Counted from the first letter of the stretch, positions 11,843 through 24,131 are shown. The stretch is DNA of 64,000 nucleotides from Batkoa obscura (GCA_030770535.1 JASVEC010000052.1:62001-126000); one strand, 5' to 3'. Notes: a model not told the origin generated them from the sequence alone. A program made the numbers and translations.

Positions 11843-12392
11843 ATGTTTAAAAAGATATCCTGTCTTTTAGCAATTACTTTAATTGCTCCTGTAGTGTTGG
11901 CTTCTTCTCAAACACCTTTTATTAAAGGATTTGACTTTGATAAGGAATTAAATACAATGAATACCATCTTAGATGATATTTTTAAGTTTGATTTAACTTC
12001 TTTAAAGAAAGATTGGGAAGGTAAAGTATTAATGCATGATGATTATCCAGAGCAAGCAGTTCGTGTGAAACAACCAAAATTATGCGATGATGTCAAACAG
12101 GTATTATTTTTTATACTTATTTTTATAAATAATTTTAACTTAACTTTATAGTATTCTGGTTATTTAGATACTGCCAATGATAAACATTTCTTTTTTTGGT
12201 TCTTTGAATCTAGAGGCAACCCATCTAAAGATCCACTTATTTTATGGCTTAATGGGGGTCCAGGTTGTAGTTCTATGACTGGACTTTTAATGGAATTAGG
12301 TCCTTGTCAAGTTAATAAGAATGGTAATGGTACACATAGCAATCCATACAGTTGGAATAAAAATGCTAATGTTATCTTCCTTGATCAGGTAA

Positions 12393-12426
<34 letters not shown>

Positions 12427-13563
12427 TAAATTTGAAACTAAAAAATATTATTAAAGCCATTAAATGCTGGATTTTCTTATGGCTCTGCTTCAGTTACTAA
12501 TACAGTTGCTGCTGGTAAAGATGTTTATGCCTTTTTACAATTATTCTTCAAAGAATTTCCAGAATATCGTAAACTTGATTTCCATATCTTTGGTGAATCT
12601 TATGGAGGACATTATGTACCAGAATTTGCTAAATTAATTCATGTTAATAATCAAAAAGTTAAATCTTCTAAGAAAATTAATCTTAAATCGATCGGTGTAG
12701 GTAATGGATTAACTGATCCATTAATACAATATAAATATTATTCAGACATGGCTTGTAGAAATTCATATAAACCAACATTACCTGAATCAGCATGTCGTAA
12801 AATGGATTCAGCTTATCCACGTTGTAAAAGTATGATTGAAAGTTGTTATAAATATCAAAGCTTTATCACTTGTACACCTGCTGCTATGTATTGTAATCAA
12901 GCTATGATTGGTCCATATCAACGTACTGGTTTAAATCCTTATGATGTTCGTAAAAAATGTGGTGGTAATAATTTATGTTATGATATCATTGGTGATATGG
13001 AAACTTATTTCAATCGTCCGGATGTTAAAAGGGAATTAGGTGCTCGTAATAATAAATTTGAATCTTGTAATATGCAAGTTAATATGGGATTCATGTATGC
13101 TGGTGATTGGTAAATTATTATTTGTTATTATTTAAATATAGAGTAATTTAATAATGATCAAATTTAGGATGAGACCATATGTTAATGATGTACCTATTCT
13201 TTTAGAAGGTGGTATTAAAGTATTGATTTATGCAGGTGACGCTGATTTTATTTGTAATTGGATGGGTAATAAAGCATGGTCCATTGAACTCCCATGGTCT
13301 GGACATAAAGAATTTTCTTCTGCTGAAGATCGTGCTTGGTTTAATCCAAAAACTGGTGAACAAGCGGGTGAAGTTCGTAGTCATGAAAATTTAACATTCT
13401 TACGTGTATTTAAGGCTGGACATATGGTAAAATATTTAGTTTCTAAATTATTGTGAATGATATATTGATGTATTAATTTTTTAACTTATTTTAGGTTCCT
13501 TATGATCAACCTGAAAATTCAGCTGATATGCTTAATCGTTGGTTAAATGATAAAGCTTTTTAA
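11843..13563 (+). CDS. Serine carboxypeptidase, family S10 (carboxypeptidase Y-like)
   Basis: Secretory-pathway exopeptidase that removes C-terminal residues from peptides, probably vacuolar. Exons are 11843-12100, 12152-12388, 12457-13109, 13168-13426 and 13495-13563, totalling 1476 nt (491 residues). An N-terminal signal peptide ([20 protein letters not shown]) precedes a propeptide of roughly 70 residues. The mature enzyme has [20 protein letters not shown] and [15 protein letters not shown] (oxyanion-hole region). The catalytic triad is Ser213 in GESYGGHY, Asp409 in GDADFICNW and His468 in FKAGHMVPYDQP. All three are intact, and the Cys-rich middle (about residues 255-320) is as in the family. 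The [12 protein letters not shown] stretch is close to carboxypeptidase Y. No vacuolar sorting signal was identified with certainty. Confidence 0.94.
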
Positions 13564-14129
13564 ATATCTTTTTAAGTTAAAACGATAAACTTAAATACTT
13601 AACTTTTGTTTCTTTATAAAGTTTAGAATTTAAATTATTTTTCATCTTTTTATTATCTTTAATTTAAATCATCTTCAAGGTAATTATAAATGATATTATT
13701 TATAGAATGCAAATGAATTTAAATAATAAATTAGTAAACTCTTAGTATATATTAAATACTTGTTAATAAATGATATTAAATCTATTAATGAGTTCAATAG
13801 AAAGTCAATTTAATAAAACACATTAAACAAATCAATTTAAAAGAGCGCTTAATAAACTAACAATGTTTTATAAACAAAATTCATGATTTCTTTGAATAAC
13901 CTGATTTAAATGATTCTAGGAAATTAAAGTAGTTTTTTAATATGGCTAAGGTATTTTAGTATTAAAATCAGTAGTAATAAACTTAAAAATTCAAAAACTT
14001 ATCAAAATTATTATAGCTTGTTTAGAAAGTAAAAAGATATTGCTATTTAGATTTATTATAACAAATAAGCCTTTAAGTAAATAGTCTTTTTTCTTAAGTG
14101 TTTTATTATTAGAATCAAAATGAAATGAT

Positions 14130-14580
14130 TGTTAAATTGATAATAAGCAATCAAAAGTAAGTGGAGAGTAAAGCAATAAGTGAAAGAAAAATTAATCAAT
14201 TAGTGAAAGAAGGTCTAATTCAAGAATACCAACTTTGAATCTGAATAAGTTACATTGTATGAATTGAACTTTCAATTACATAACCCCAATTAAATATGGT
14301 GTCAAGTTTAGATAGTGATTAGCAAAGTGATAGTATCACACTTTAAGAGCTTCATGAACAACAAGCAAATATTCTAGAGTTTGGTCATTATAATAGAGAT
14401 TTGTGTAAGAGTAAGAAAGAGGAATGAGTTTTTAGAAGCAATTCATTAAGCAGATGATATAATATTTAAATTGAAAATAGGTTAAGATAAAGTGATATTC
14501 AATTTCAAAGATATTTTAAAACGGTATGAAAAATCAATTAGTGATCAATATTCTTTTCTACTCTATTGTAAGAAAAATTT
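14130..14580 (+). pseudogene. Possible decayed coding region, unrecognised
   Basis: Base composition changes here: the plus strand is purine-rich and one reading frame gives protein-like text such as ITL-ELHEQQANILEFGHYNRDL with Glu/Lys/Gln-rich stretches, interrupted many times. I do not recognise a family and cannot say whether it was a host gene or part of a mobile element. It may equally be chance in a biased region. Confidence 0.25.
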
Positions 14581-15077
14581 AGGTTAAATTTAGTATTAAT
14601 AAAAATTAAAAATATAAATTAACAATTTAAAGAATAATAAAATATATAAACTTATAAAACAAATTGAATTAATAACTTGAAATTTTTTAGATAATCTAGT
14701 GTTCTTGTTATAAAAACGATAGTATTAGAATACCTTTATTAGAATTTTAACTTAATTTTTAGTCCAGGTGAGTTAGAGATAAAAGCTGATGTAAAAAAAA
14801 TCCTACCTTTTATCTTCTATAAAGTAGAATTGAAGTTTAGTTATGTGAATTTAAATTAGAATAAAATGATATGTAGTATAATTCTACTCTATTTGAGGCT
14901 GTAACTCTCAAATGGGGTTTTCTTCCGATAGTCTAATATTCTTCCATCCCTTTACTCCCCCTTAATCCATTCTAATAAATTTATATTTAAATTATACTCC
15001 TAGATTCGCTTAATAATAAAAGTATTTGAGATCTAATTGTTTTACAGTATACAAAAAAAACAAGTTAATAGTACCAT

Positions 15078-15079
<2 letters not shown>

Positions 15080-15128
<49 letters not shown>

Positions 15129-15129
15129 T
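15080..15129. repeat. (AAT)n microsatellite
   Basis: An uninterrupted AAT trinucleotide run of about 50 bp. Confidence 0.95.
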
Positions 15130-16342
15130 AATTAAAAAGGAGTGAAAGGGTTTGGGTTTATTTAATCTCAAAGATATGTTTTTTTATACAAAAAAGCAGA
15201 ATTTTAAAGGAGTTTAAATAACCTATTTTTAAATAAAAATAATAGTGATAAAGTTTAATTTAAAATTAAAACTTTTAAAAACATAATAAATGCTTCATTT
15301 ATTGTGTGTTTCTTAATATAACAAAGCATTAGTTTCTCCACTATAAGGCATTCATTGAAGGTATTAATAAAACTGTTATATAAACATTACTAAACAATTG
15401 AAATAAAGCGATACTTAAGGGAAATTAAGGACAACAAAAATAGCTCCCTGAATAATAAAAATCTTATTAAAAATAAGATTTATGTCCTATCTTTTTTGAA
15501 ATTAAAATATTTAATTTGAAATCATTGAATTAATATTTATTTTACTTATAAATAAGTATAAAATTAATTCATAACACGGGTAAGCTTAGATGTTTTGAAT
15601 GAAATCCATGAACTAACTTTATTTAAAACATGTATTTGGATTTCAAATACAAAATTTATACTAAATGCTTATTAAATCATTTTAAAATAAATATTAAAAT
15701 AAAATTTAAAATTTACAAATAAAAATAAAAATAAAAAGTTATCAAACTAAATATATAAATAGTGACACTCTAATTATTATATAGTTAATGAATATAAATA
15801 ATTCATATAAATATTATCCAGGCTAATAAACAAATACTAATTAATTAGGTTTTAAAAGTATACCAAATAAGTTTAACTATAAAAATTGTTAAAAAAATAA
15901 TTTAGTTTTACATTTAGTTTTATAAATAAACAACTCTTATCCATTAATTGATAAATAATAACTTTAATATATTAATTCGAGGGGCTCATTACTTGGATAT
16001 TATTATTATTACTTTCCCCGCATTAAGCTTTACCAACTTTATCACAACGAATTATTAGGGATATTTAATACTAGTAAATTTCAAAAAAGAGTTAAATTTA
16101 TATTTAAAACTTCAAATTATATATACTTTAAGGTAACTTAATAAATATATTAATTATTTCATTGGCTAATATATAAAAATCATAAATATTTTGTTCAAGG
16201 AGTTAATTTATAAAGTTATAGAAAAGGGGCAATAGGCATAAAAATCTATTAATTGTAAGGTCTAGAATAAAAAAAAACAAATAGTATAAAATAGCATAAT
16301 GATACAACGATATCATCGCATTTTTAATTATTTATTATTATA

Positions 16343-17314
16343 ATGACAGCAAAAAAAGTACTGCATTATATTGGCATTGATTTACCTACATCTTTTAAAT
16401 CCAGTTATAATCCGTTAGAAAGGGGATATAAAATAGTACCAAGCTGTCAAACGATTGGTGATGATAAAGAAGTATTAAAAGGTACTAGAAAATTAAGTTT
16501 TGAAGAAACAACCGGAATGCATCTAGTGGAACATATAAAAAGATTAAATCAAAATCATCTAGTTCATCTTGAAGACCATCCTCCTCATTATGCTTTAAAA
16601 ATTTATAAAAAAAAAGAGTCTCCTTCTACCTTAAGTGATTTATATACTCAAGTGGCCATCGTACGTAAATTATGTAATAAACATTTACTAAATTTAAAAA
16701 GTATTTATGAAGATGATGAGCATTTTTACTTTTTAAGTGAAGTACCAATCGATATCCAACCATTATCAAATTATATATTACAAGGGGAAGGTTACTATGA
16801 TGAACATATAGTAGCTAATTGGATTAAACAAATATTAGAAGGTTTACAGTACTTGCATAGTCATGGTATAACTCATGGTGATTTAAATATCTCTTCCTTA
16901 TTAATACGTAAGACTAAATCTACTTTATTATTATGTGGATATGAGGGCAATAAATTACGCAATAAGTTTCATGAAGAATTAAATAAAGAAAAAAATTTTA
17001 AAGAAGAATTTAATACCATTGCACCAGAAATTCATGAAAAGAAGGGCTATGGTCAAGCTGCTGATATTTGGAGTGTTGGTGTGATTGCCTTTTTATTATT
17101 AACTGGTGAGTATCCAAAGTTGAATCCTTTACCTTATGATACTGTTAAAGAGAAGAAAAATTATTTTGAATTACCTCGTACCTTCACAATTGAAAACAAC
17201 CTACCTCCTTTAGCTTTAAACTTAATTTCCCAAATTTTAGTAGACCAACCTATTTCTAGACCAACCGCTTCCCAGGCGTTACAACATCCTTGGTTTTCTA
17301 CCTTCTTTAACTAA
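16343..17314 (+). CDS. Protein kinase-like protein, probable pseudokinase
   Basis: Single-exon gene of 323 residues with a protein kinase fold, most like the CAMK group. Residues 1-70 are family-unlike. The VAIK-like lysine is in YALKIYKKK, the helix C to hinge region reads QVAIVRKLCNKHLLNL, and the C-lobe has APEIHEKKGYGQAADIWSVG and RPTASQALQHPWF as in active kinases. The catalytic loop is HGDLNISSLL, where HRDxKxxN is expected: the Asp is kept but the Arg, Lys and Asn are replaced. The metal-binding DFG is replaced by GYE in CGYEGNKL. No clear glycine-rich loop is present. Together these suggest loss of normal phosphotransfer and a scaffold or regulatory role; that is inference. It is convergent with histone H2B. 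Confidence 0.8.
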   Translation: MTAKKVLHYIGIDLPTSFKSSYNPLERGYKIVPSCQTIGDDKEVLKGTRKLSFEETTGMHLVEHIKRLNQNHLVHLEDHPPHYALKIYKKKESPSTLSDLYTQVAIVRKLCNKHLLNLKSIYEDDEHFYFLSEVPIDIQPLSNYILQGEGYYDEHIVANWIKQILEGLQYLHSHGITHGDLNISSLLIRKTKSTLLLCGYEGNKLRNKFHEELNKEKNFKEEFNTIAPEIHEKKGYGQAADIWSVGVIAFLLLTGEYPKLNPLPYDTVKEKKNYFELPRTFTIENNLPPLALNLISQILVDQPISRPTASQALQHPWFSTFFN

Positions 17315-17556
17315 CGGTCAATACCTTTTTTCTCACTGCTCTAGTAGTATTGTGAGCTGGATAATTTACATTTAATAAAGTTTTTTAATAATCTAAAGCA
17401 TGAAATTATATATTTTTAATAATTAAGTTCAAGGTATAAACTTTGAGTTTTAATTTTTAATTTATTGCATTCTTAAGAGTTATAAAGGATTAAAATACAA
17501 TTGCTAACCTTATACAATAAAGGCCTATCTTAAATAAAATTATGTAATTTAATAGC

Positions 17557-17943
17557 TTATTTAGAGCTGGTGTATTTGGTAACAGCTTTGGTACCTTCTG
17601 ATACGGCGTGTTTAGCTAATTCACCTGGGAGAATAAGACGGACAGCAGTTTGAATTTCGCGGGAAGAAATGGTTGAACGTTTGTTATAAGAAGCTAATTT
17701 GGAAGCTTCACCAGCAACACGTTCGAAGATATCATTAACGAAGGAGTTAAGGATAGACATGGCTTTGGTTGAGATACCAGTATCACCATGTACTTGTTTT
17801 AATACACGGTAGATGTATGTAGCGTAAGTTTCCTTACGGGCAGCAGAGCGCTTCTTCCCTGGTACGGCTCCTCTTTTCTTTTCGGATTTATCAGTAACTG
17901 GAGCTGGAGCTGGTTTTGTTTCAACTGGAGTCTTTGGTGGCAT
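17557..17943 (-). CDS. Histone H2B
   Basis: Core nucleosome histone that pairs with H2A. A single intron-less exon of 128 residues: a Lys/Ala/Pro-rich tail ([16 protein letters not shown]) and then the conserved fold with [40 protein letters not shown] and [20 protein letters not shown]. The C-terminal lysine at the site monoubiquitinated in H2B (AVTKYTSSK) is present. The fungal residue pattern is close to yeast H2B. No H2A gene lies beside it, although H2A-H2B pairs are common in fungi. Candidate cell-cycle elements lie about 300 bp upstream. Confidence 0.98.
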   Translation of the reverse strand: MPPKTPVETKPAPAPVTDKSEKKRGAVPGKKRSAARKETYATYIYRVLKQVHGDTGISTKAMSILNSFVNDIFERVAGEASKLASYNKRSTISSREIQTAVRLILPGELAKHAVSEGTKAVTKYTSSK

Positions 17944-18240
17944 TTTAATAATGTATAAGTTTAGTAAATAAAAAGTTTAAAAAAAATAGATTCAAATTTA
18001 GTTTATTTATACCCTTGATTATCAACTTTTTTTTCAATTTCGAATCCAAAATCAAAATCTCAGTTGAATTACGAATTCACTTAAGCCAATCAATTTTCTT
18101 TTTGATCCTTTTTTATTTCAAACTCAATGAATTGAAATTTGGATTTTAATAATCTCAATTTGAAGTCATTGTTTTTTTGACTTTTAATTGGTGAAATCTC
18201 AATTCATTTTTACAAAAAATTAGTTTTTATTGAAATGTCT

Positions 18241-18269
18241 AGCGCGTTTTATTATTCGCGTTTTCCAAT
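18241..18269 (-). promoter_or_regulatory. Paired ACGCG elements plus CCAAT box upstream of H2B
   Basis: Read on the H2B strand, two copies of AAAACGCG (in AAAACGCGAA and AAAACGCGCT) lie 15 bp apart about 300 bp upstream of the start, beside an inverted CCAAT box. ACGCG is the core of the MBF/MCB site that drives G1/S transcription in yeasts, so a cell-cycle role for this histone promoter is plausible. That role is inference from known fungal sites. Confidence 0.45.
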
Positions 18270-18760
18270 AAAAATGGCTACAAGTGTAGAGAAATCGTCA
18301 ACAAAGTCAGGATAATTGAGATTTTATTGGCTATTGATCGTTTCATTTTCTATTAGGTTATTTTATAGTTTAACAAATGTACTATGTTAATATTATACAA
18401 AATAAAATATATTATCGTACTACAGCATATCCAAATATATATGTACAATTTTTTTTGTAAAGTCACTACTACCATTAAACCCCCAAATAGTTCTAAGTTT
18501 TATATATCAAAATAAAAAAGAAGTATGTTATTATAAGTTGAAATGAGGATGAGTTGAAATACAAAATAAACGAAATGTGCAGCCATTAATAGTATATAAT
18601 ATCAATAATAATAGGAATCAATTAAGGATGAATATATTAGTTTTGGTTATAATAAATTAAAATAAATTTTATTTTATAATTGGAGTTCATAAAACTAATT
18701 TCATTTAAATTTTAACTCAAATAGGTTTTATTAAATTTGCAATAGTAAATAAGATTAAGA

Positions 18761-18857
18761 TATGGGGCTGTTTTAGTTTCATTATTTTTCCATTTTTTAA
18801 GCACTATTTAAGTGGAAAGATGTAGTAAAATTCTTAAACAAAAATACATCCTCATAT
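18761..18857 (-). repeat. MITE-like element, copy 5
   Basis: Starts TATGGGGCTGTTTTAGTTTC and ends AAATACATCCTCATA with TA on both sides. It is slightly shorter than other copies because of small losses in the interior. Confidence 0.8.
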
Positions 18858-18998
18858 AAATTATTTTGTAATAGAAATACTGGGCTCAATTTAGGCTCTT
18901 AAATACCGTACACATATAATGTATTAAAACTATTATTATAAATAAATAATATGTTTAAACAAAACCATAAAAATCATCATAATAGAGGCATCAAAACG

Positions 18999-21217
18999 TT
19001 AGTATTGTCTTGTTATAAGTTTGCGTATGGCACCAGTAAAATTATTTTGAACATTATTATTTGGATAACCTAAAAATTAGATAAATTAACAACCGTTGAG
19101 CTTATTATAATAAAAAGCATACCTTTAATATTAGATTCTTGAAGGACTCTTAATAAATTATCCCTCTCATCTTGTAATTCCTTCAACTGCATATTACTTT
19201 CCAAAAGTTGCTTTTCAACCGATTGAATATGCTCTTGTTGCCTAAGGAGTGCTTGCCTCCCTTGTGAAAGATATTCTTTACCTTGTTTCTGTGCTTTCAA
19301 TAATTCATGCCTCAATAGCTCATTTTCTTCCTGTAAAGAATATTTTTCAGCTTTGAGATGAACCATATCACTTTTTAAAACAGAATGATCGTGTCTTAGT
19401 TGAGTAAGGGCAGTCAAATGAGTTTCTGAAGTAGTTTGAAGGTCATGGACTGCAAGGCGTAATGCTTCCAATTCAGTTGTTGGGATAGTATTATCCGAAT
19501 TGGAACGATTTGCACTCCTTGGAATAGTAGCAGTATGCTCCGGATTCATAAAAAAAGCAGATGGGGAATCGCTACCGTTGTTACTTAGAATACTGGCGTG
19601 ACTATTATTACGATTTAAACTACGAGACCTAAAAGAACCTTCAGGATACAATGATGATAGAATATTTTGCATCCATCCCGAACTTTTAGAATTTAAAGAA
19701 GTTTTTTGTTGACAAAAAGTAGATGAATCTGGCTCTTCGCTATATTTTTGAGCTAATTCATTTAATTTAGATGTGGAAACTTCAGAGCTAATTGCAATAG
19801 CATCATTGATAAGCCTAGTAGCTGAATTATCGTAAATCTCTAAAAGCTGAGCAGATGTCAAAAAAGATATAAGGCTTTCAAATTCATCCATAGCAAGTAA
19901 TTTTTGTTCATTTTTTTTTAATAAAGCGATAGCTATCCTCATAATTGTTTCTGGGGCACCTTCAGCAAAAACTACATCGAAAATTCTTTGAACCAAAGTC
20001 AATGGAAAAGAGTATGCAAAAAGAGATAGAAACCATTGTGAGGCATAGAGTGCTGTACTTAGATTATGTGAGGATAAATGGTTAGCTAGCTCTGGGATCA
20101 TTTCTGCAATCAAATACCCAAGCTGGTATAAGCGAAGTCTGAGTCCTTCCATTTTTACAGTAAACATAGTTCTCATATCATAGGTTTCCATCAACCTTAC
20201 AAAAACACAAAATGCTTCCACTTCCGGCATATTCATTAATAAAGGCCCAACCATAAAACCTAACCCTTGGCAGTATCCTACTTCCGTATCATAAAGTGAA
20301 TAAGCCTTCATTACATTGAATAATCGTCTTTGTCCAGTTCCAGATTCTTCTGAAAACATCGGTAATCTTGGAAAAGTACGTGGAAGGTCTCTTAGTATAA
20401 TTTTTTCATAGGAAAAGTTCTTTTCTTCTAAAACTTGATAATAAAGGGTCTCGAGATAAGTTGAACCACTTTGAGACATAGTTTGCCATAAGGCACCCCT
20501 TAGCACAGAAGGTATACCTAATCTTATCTTCGCACTTAATAAATGTGGTGTTCTACGTGCAACTGCGGCATAATCCTGAACTACGGTGCACCAGAATTCC
20601 CAATCTGGAAGGGAATCATAAATCGAAGATGATGAAAGTAATACTTCTAAGTCATTAACTTTACCTTCTTCTGAAGTAACAGGAGAAAAACTGGTACAAC
20701 TTTCACTTGAACTAGAAGATAAATCTGGCTCTTGATTAACTGGGAGTGAAGTTGGAACATAATTGGCAGATAACTCTTCTGGTATAATATCTGATTTTAA
20801 ACTTGGCATATGAATAGAAGTATTATTAACATCTTGGTTTTCCTCTACATTTGTGTTTCCCTCAATCTTATCTAAACGTGCAATTAAAAAATCAGTAGAG
20901 TTAATTTTGTCCGATATATATTTCTCGTTTTCTTTCTTAAATCTATCTATTAAATGATCTTTTTCATCCTTCTTAAAATTTCTAATTGTAAGTCTTCTAC
21001 CCATTTTCTTGTTCGCATCAACAGGGGTAAGTGCAGCACTCATTCTTTTAGATCCATCTAAAACAGAAGAACGCTTTGATAGCACGTCGTTTTCCAAAAT
21101 CTTTTAAAAATAACAGTTAACTAAAGATAAAGATAAAAGCAAAAAATACTTTACATGAGCGGAAAAAGCATCAAAAGGTCGTTGGGTTAAGTCTGAAGGA
21201 ATGGAATCAGTACTCAT
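18999..21217 (-). CDS. TBC-domain Rab GTPase-activating protein with C-terminal coiled coil (Gyp5/EVI5-like)
   Basis: Stimulates GTP hydrolysis by Rab GTPases in membrane traffic. Exons on the minus strand: 21217-21155, 21100-19123, 19069-18999, totalling 2112 nt (703 residues). The first about 170 residues are charged and Ser-rich. The TBC domain runs from about residue 190 to 410. It carries the catalytic arginine finger in IRLGIPSVLRGALW and the glutamine finger in EVGYCQGLGFMVGPL, so it should be active. It also shows SQWFLSLFAYSFPL and RIFDVVFAEG. A Ser/Asn-rich linker follows. The last about 150 residues form a long coiled coil from TTELEALRLAVHDLQ on, as in the Gyp5/EVI5/RabGAP1 group. 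The target Rab cannot be read from the sequence. Confidence 0.9.
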
Positions 21218-22518
21218 AAAATTATAATATAAACTTTTAATAAACTAAAATATATCAAAAAAAAACAAAAATGAATTTGTAATGATTAAAAAAACAAAAA
21301 TAAAAATAATGTTTTATTATGTTTCTACCCCCTTTAAGCTGCAAATTGGATTTAGGATGAACAGCACAAATAAATTTAAGTGGATGCTATTTAAGGATCT
21401 GTCAAAAGACTCAATAAATAAGCATAATTAGCTTAATTTTAATAAGGTAAATAATATAAAGCAAATTATAAAACATTAGAATGCATTATTCAATAGGTAA
21501 ATTAAGGTTCAATTCTTTATTTTTAATTAAATATATTATAGTAATAACCCAGTCTATTCACTTAAAGTAACTTAACTTGAGCTTAATTATAATATTAATT
21601 ATCATTTCAAATTAAATACATTCACTATATAGAACAATTTAATATAATATGAATATTATTGGTTAAGGATTAGGGATTTTGTTTATAGGCGAATTTGTAT
21701 TTTGGACAAGAACACACACAACTATTAAAATACTGATTTCAAAATTACTACTGATCTAATTTAAATGTAAATTGGGCATTTTTATTTCATACTTCCCAAA
21801 TATAATGGTGGGAGTGTTTTTTTTGATTTCATTATTTTCTCCATTTTTTAAGCCCTATTTAAGCGGAAAAATTCTTAGTAAAATTCTTAAACACAAAAAT
21901 ACATCCCCTGGTAGTGACCTTTATCTCTATTCAGAAAATACAGCACAAAATGTCCAACCAGCATTTAAATCGAACCAGTAATAGTGTTAAAATAACCTAT
22001 GAATTAATAACTAGTTTATTAATCAAGCTGAAATTATTAAATCATATCAAGTAGATAAGAAACAATATATTCACACTTCCAAAAAATCAAAAAATTATGT
22101 TAGTAGTAAAGCAATAGTAATAGTATATATATTAAAGGGTATATTATAAATGACTATAGTAATATATTTGCCAACATAACGTTCCTTCTAACTTTTTGTC
22201 AATAGATTTAATTAGCTGTATATAGTTATACCCTAAATAAAACAAATAGTTAAAATAGGAATAAATATAAACTTATCTTAGACATCTATTACACTAAACT
22301 ACAAAACGTACTTTAAAATGGATTTATAAAGATCTAATATATATTGGGTTTTACTGCTAATTTTATTTTAAAAAATCATGACCAAAAAAAATAAAAATTT
22401 TGAAAAACAAATACCAAGGAACCAGAAATGTGTAAAATTAAAATTTAATAAGAATTAAATCAAGCAGGAATAATCAAAATAAGTTCTATCTAAAGAGCTA
22501 TCAATATATTTAAACATT
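21218..22518. other. Intergenic region, TBC gene to Ran
   Basis: About 1.3 kb between two genes on the same strand, containing MITE-like copy 6 (21804-21913). A short open frame across that copy is not considered real. Nothing else is recognised. Confidence 0.65.
21804..21913 (-). repeat. MITE-like element, copy 6
   Basis: Starts AATGGTGGGAGTGTTTTTTT and ends AAAATACATCCCCTGGTAG. It contains TTTTTTAAGCCCTATTTAAG and GGAAAAATTCTTAGTAAAAT. Confidence 0.8.
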
Positions 22519-23302
22519 TTAAAATTCACCATCTTCTTCTGGGAGAGGAGCATTAGCAGCTTCTTTTAATTCTTGTTCATATTGTTGAGCAACAGCTGCA
22601 TCAAGGATAACTTCTGGTGGAGCAAGAGCTGGAGCAGCAACGAATTCAAGATTGTTGTTGCTAAAAAAATTAAAAATACATCAATTTAAATTAAATTGGC
22701 TTACCCTACTAATTTACGAGCTAACCAAAGGAAAGGTTTTTCAAAATTATAATTACTCTTGGCTGAGATATCATAATATTGTAAATTCTTCTTACGGTGG
22801 AAAGTGATAACTTTAGCCTTTACTTTACGTTCTTTGATATCTACTTTGTTACCACAAAGAACAATTGGGACATTATCGCAAACACGAGTTAAATCACGAT
22901 GCCAGTTAGGAACGTTCTTATAAGTGATACGAGATGTAACATCAAACATAATAATAGCACATTGTCCATTAATACTAAAAAAATTTAGTAAGTTAACAAT
23001 ATTTAAAATAAAATAAAATTACTAATAACCATCACGGAGACCACCGAATTTTTCTTGACCAGCGGTATCCCAAGTATCGAAAACAATTAACCCAAGGTTA
23101 GTATGGAATGATAAAGGATGAACTTCAACACCGAGAGTAGCAATGTATTTCTTTTCGAATTCACCAGTCAAATGTCTTTTGACAAAAGTGGTCTTACCAG
23201 TACCACCATCCCCAACTAAAATATTTAGACAAATTTTTAAAGTATTTCTTACTTAATCTTACCAAGTACTAATTTGAAAGTAGGAGCGTTAGCAGTTGCC
23301 AT
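22519..23302 (-). CDS. GSP1: Ran GTPase (Gsp1/Spi1)
   Basis: Nuclear Ras-family GTPase that sets the direction of nuclear transport. Exons on the minus strand: 23302-23263, 23215-23023, 22974-22705, 22660-22519, totalling 645 nt (214 residues). The P-loop is [11 protein letters not shown]; switch I lies in [15 protein letters not shown]; switch II is [20 protein letters not shown]; specificity motifs are GNKVDIK and ISAKSNYNF. The basic patch RKVKAK and the C-terminal acidic tail ending EEDGEF replace the DEDDDL of animal Ran. The absence of prenylation cysteines is normal for Ran. It is extremely conserved, so the identity is secure. Confidence 0.97.
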
Positions 23303-24105
23303 TTTAATCTTTTCGAAGTTAGTTTGATTAAATAAAAAGGTGAGTTAAAATTTTCCTCTTGATCATATATTATCCTTTATTATAGCTTTTACATAATTTT
23401 TATTGGCGAATCAGACCTAGCTTATGGGATTTTATTTGATAATTGCTTGTAAAGTTTGCTTCGGATATTAGAATAAGGAAAATTTTGATTGGTTGTTGCT
23501 TTTCATTAAAATTTTTGAATGAAAGTAATTTTTACAAATCTATCAGATTTCTAAAATATAGAATAAAGTATTTAAGAATTATACACAATACACATTTAAT
23601 CTCAAACTTGAAAATTAGTAAAAATTAGTAAAGAAAGAACTAGATTGTTGGCTGATAATTTAAATACTTATGAGCTTTATAAAAGAAGTTTACCCCTTGA
23701 GTAAAGAATGTCTCAAAAAATCATGTGTTTATCGGAGATTATGATTTCTAATCGACTTTATATCAATTGGATCAGTTTTTAGAAACTCAATACTCAAAGG
23801 ACTTAATTTAACTTAAATCATGAGCAATGTTTGTCATTATTTTACTTTGCTTTGAAATTATATCCAAGCAATGCTCATTAGTTTAATTTTGATCTATAAA
23901 AGTTTGACAAGTATTATTCATCTATGGTACTTAGACGGTTAAGTAAATTTTTAAGCTGCGCCTATTCTAAAACTTTGCTTTTTAATTTGTAAAATTTATA
24001 GAAATTACAAAAGTCGTCTTTTAAGCCTAATAAAATTCGAAACTTAAAACTTAAACCAATTTATCGTCTATGAAATAATTTATATTTATCTCTTGACTTA
24101 TAGCG

Positions 24106-24131
24106 TTTTTTGAAATGATTGAGTCAAAAAA
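24106..24131. repeat. Palindromic 26-mer, first copy
   Basis: An imperfect palindrome with arms TTTTTTGA and TCAAAAAA. A near-identical sequence lies 179 bp further on at 24285. Function unknown. Confidence 0.4.

Larger units (their letters stand above)
13564..16342. other. Long intergenic region, carboxypeptidase to pseudokinase
   Basis: About 2.8 kb without a credible intact gene. It holds an AAT microsatellite (15080-15129) and a stretch at about 14130-14580 that looks like the remains of a coding region. The rest is AT-rich DNA in which I see nothing specific. Confidence 0.6.
17944..18998. other. Intergenic region upstream of H2B
   Basis: About 1 kb that contains the H2B promoter, a MITE-like copy (18761-18857) and the 3' flank of the TBC gene. 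Two ACGCG-containing sites at 18241-18260 stand out in otherwise CG-poor sequence. Confidence 0.65.

Noticed and set aside
13202-13384. Antisense open frame in the carboxypeptidase gene
   Set aside because: It lies antisense to conserved carboxypeptidase coding sequence.
17944-18998. Search for a divergent histone H2A partner of H2B
   Set aside because: No H2A motif (such as AGLQFPVGR) occurs in any frame here; H2B appears to be solitary.
21772-21981. 69-codon open frame on the plus strand
   Set aside because: It lies across MITE-like copy 6, and the translation is of repeat sequence with no protein features.
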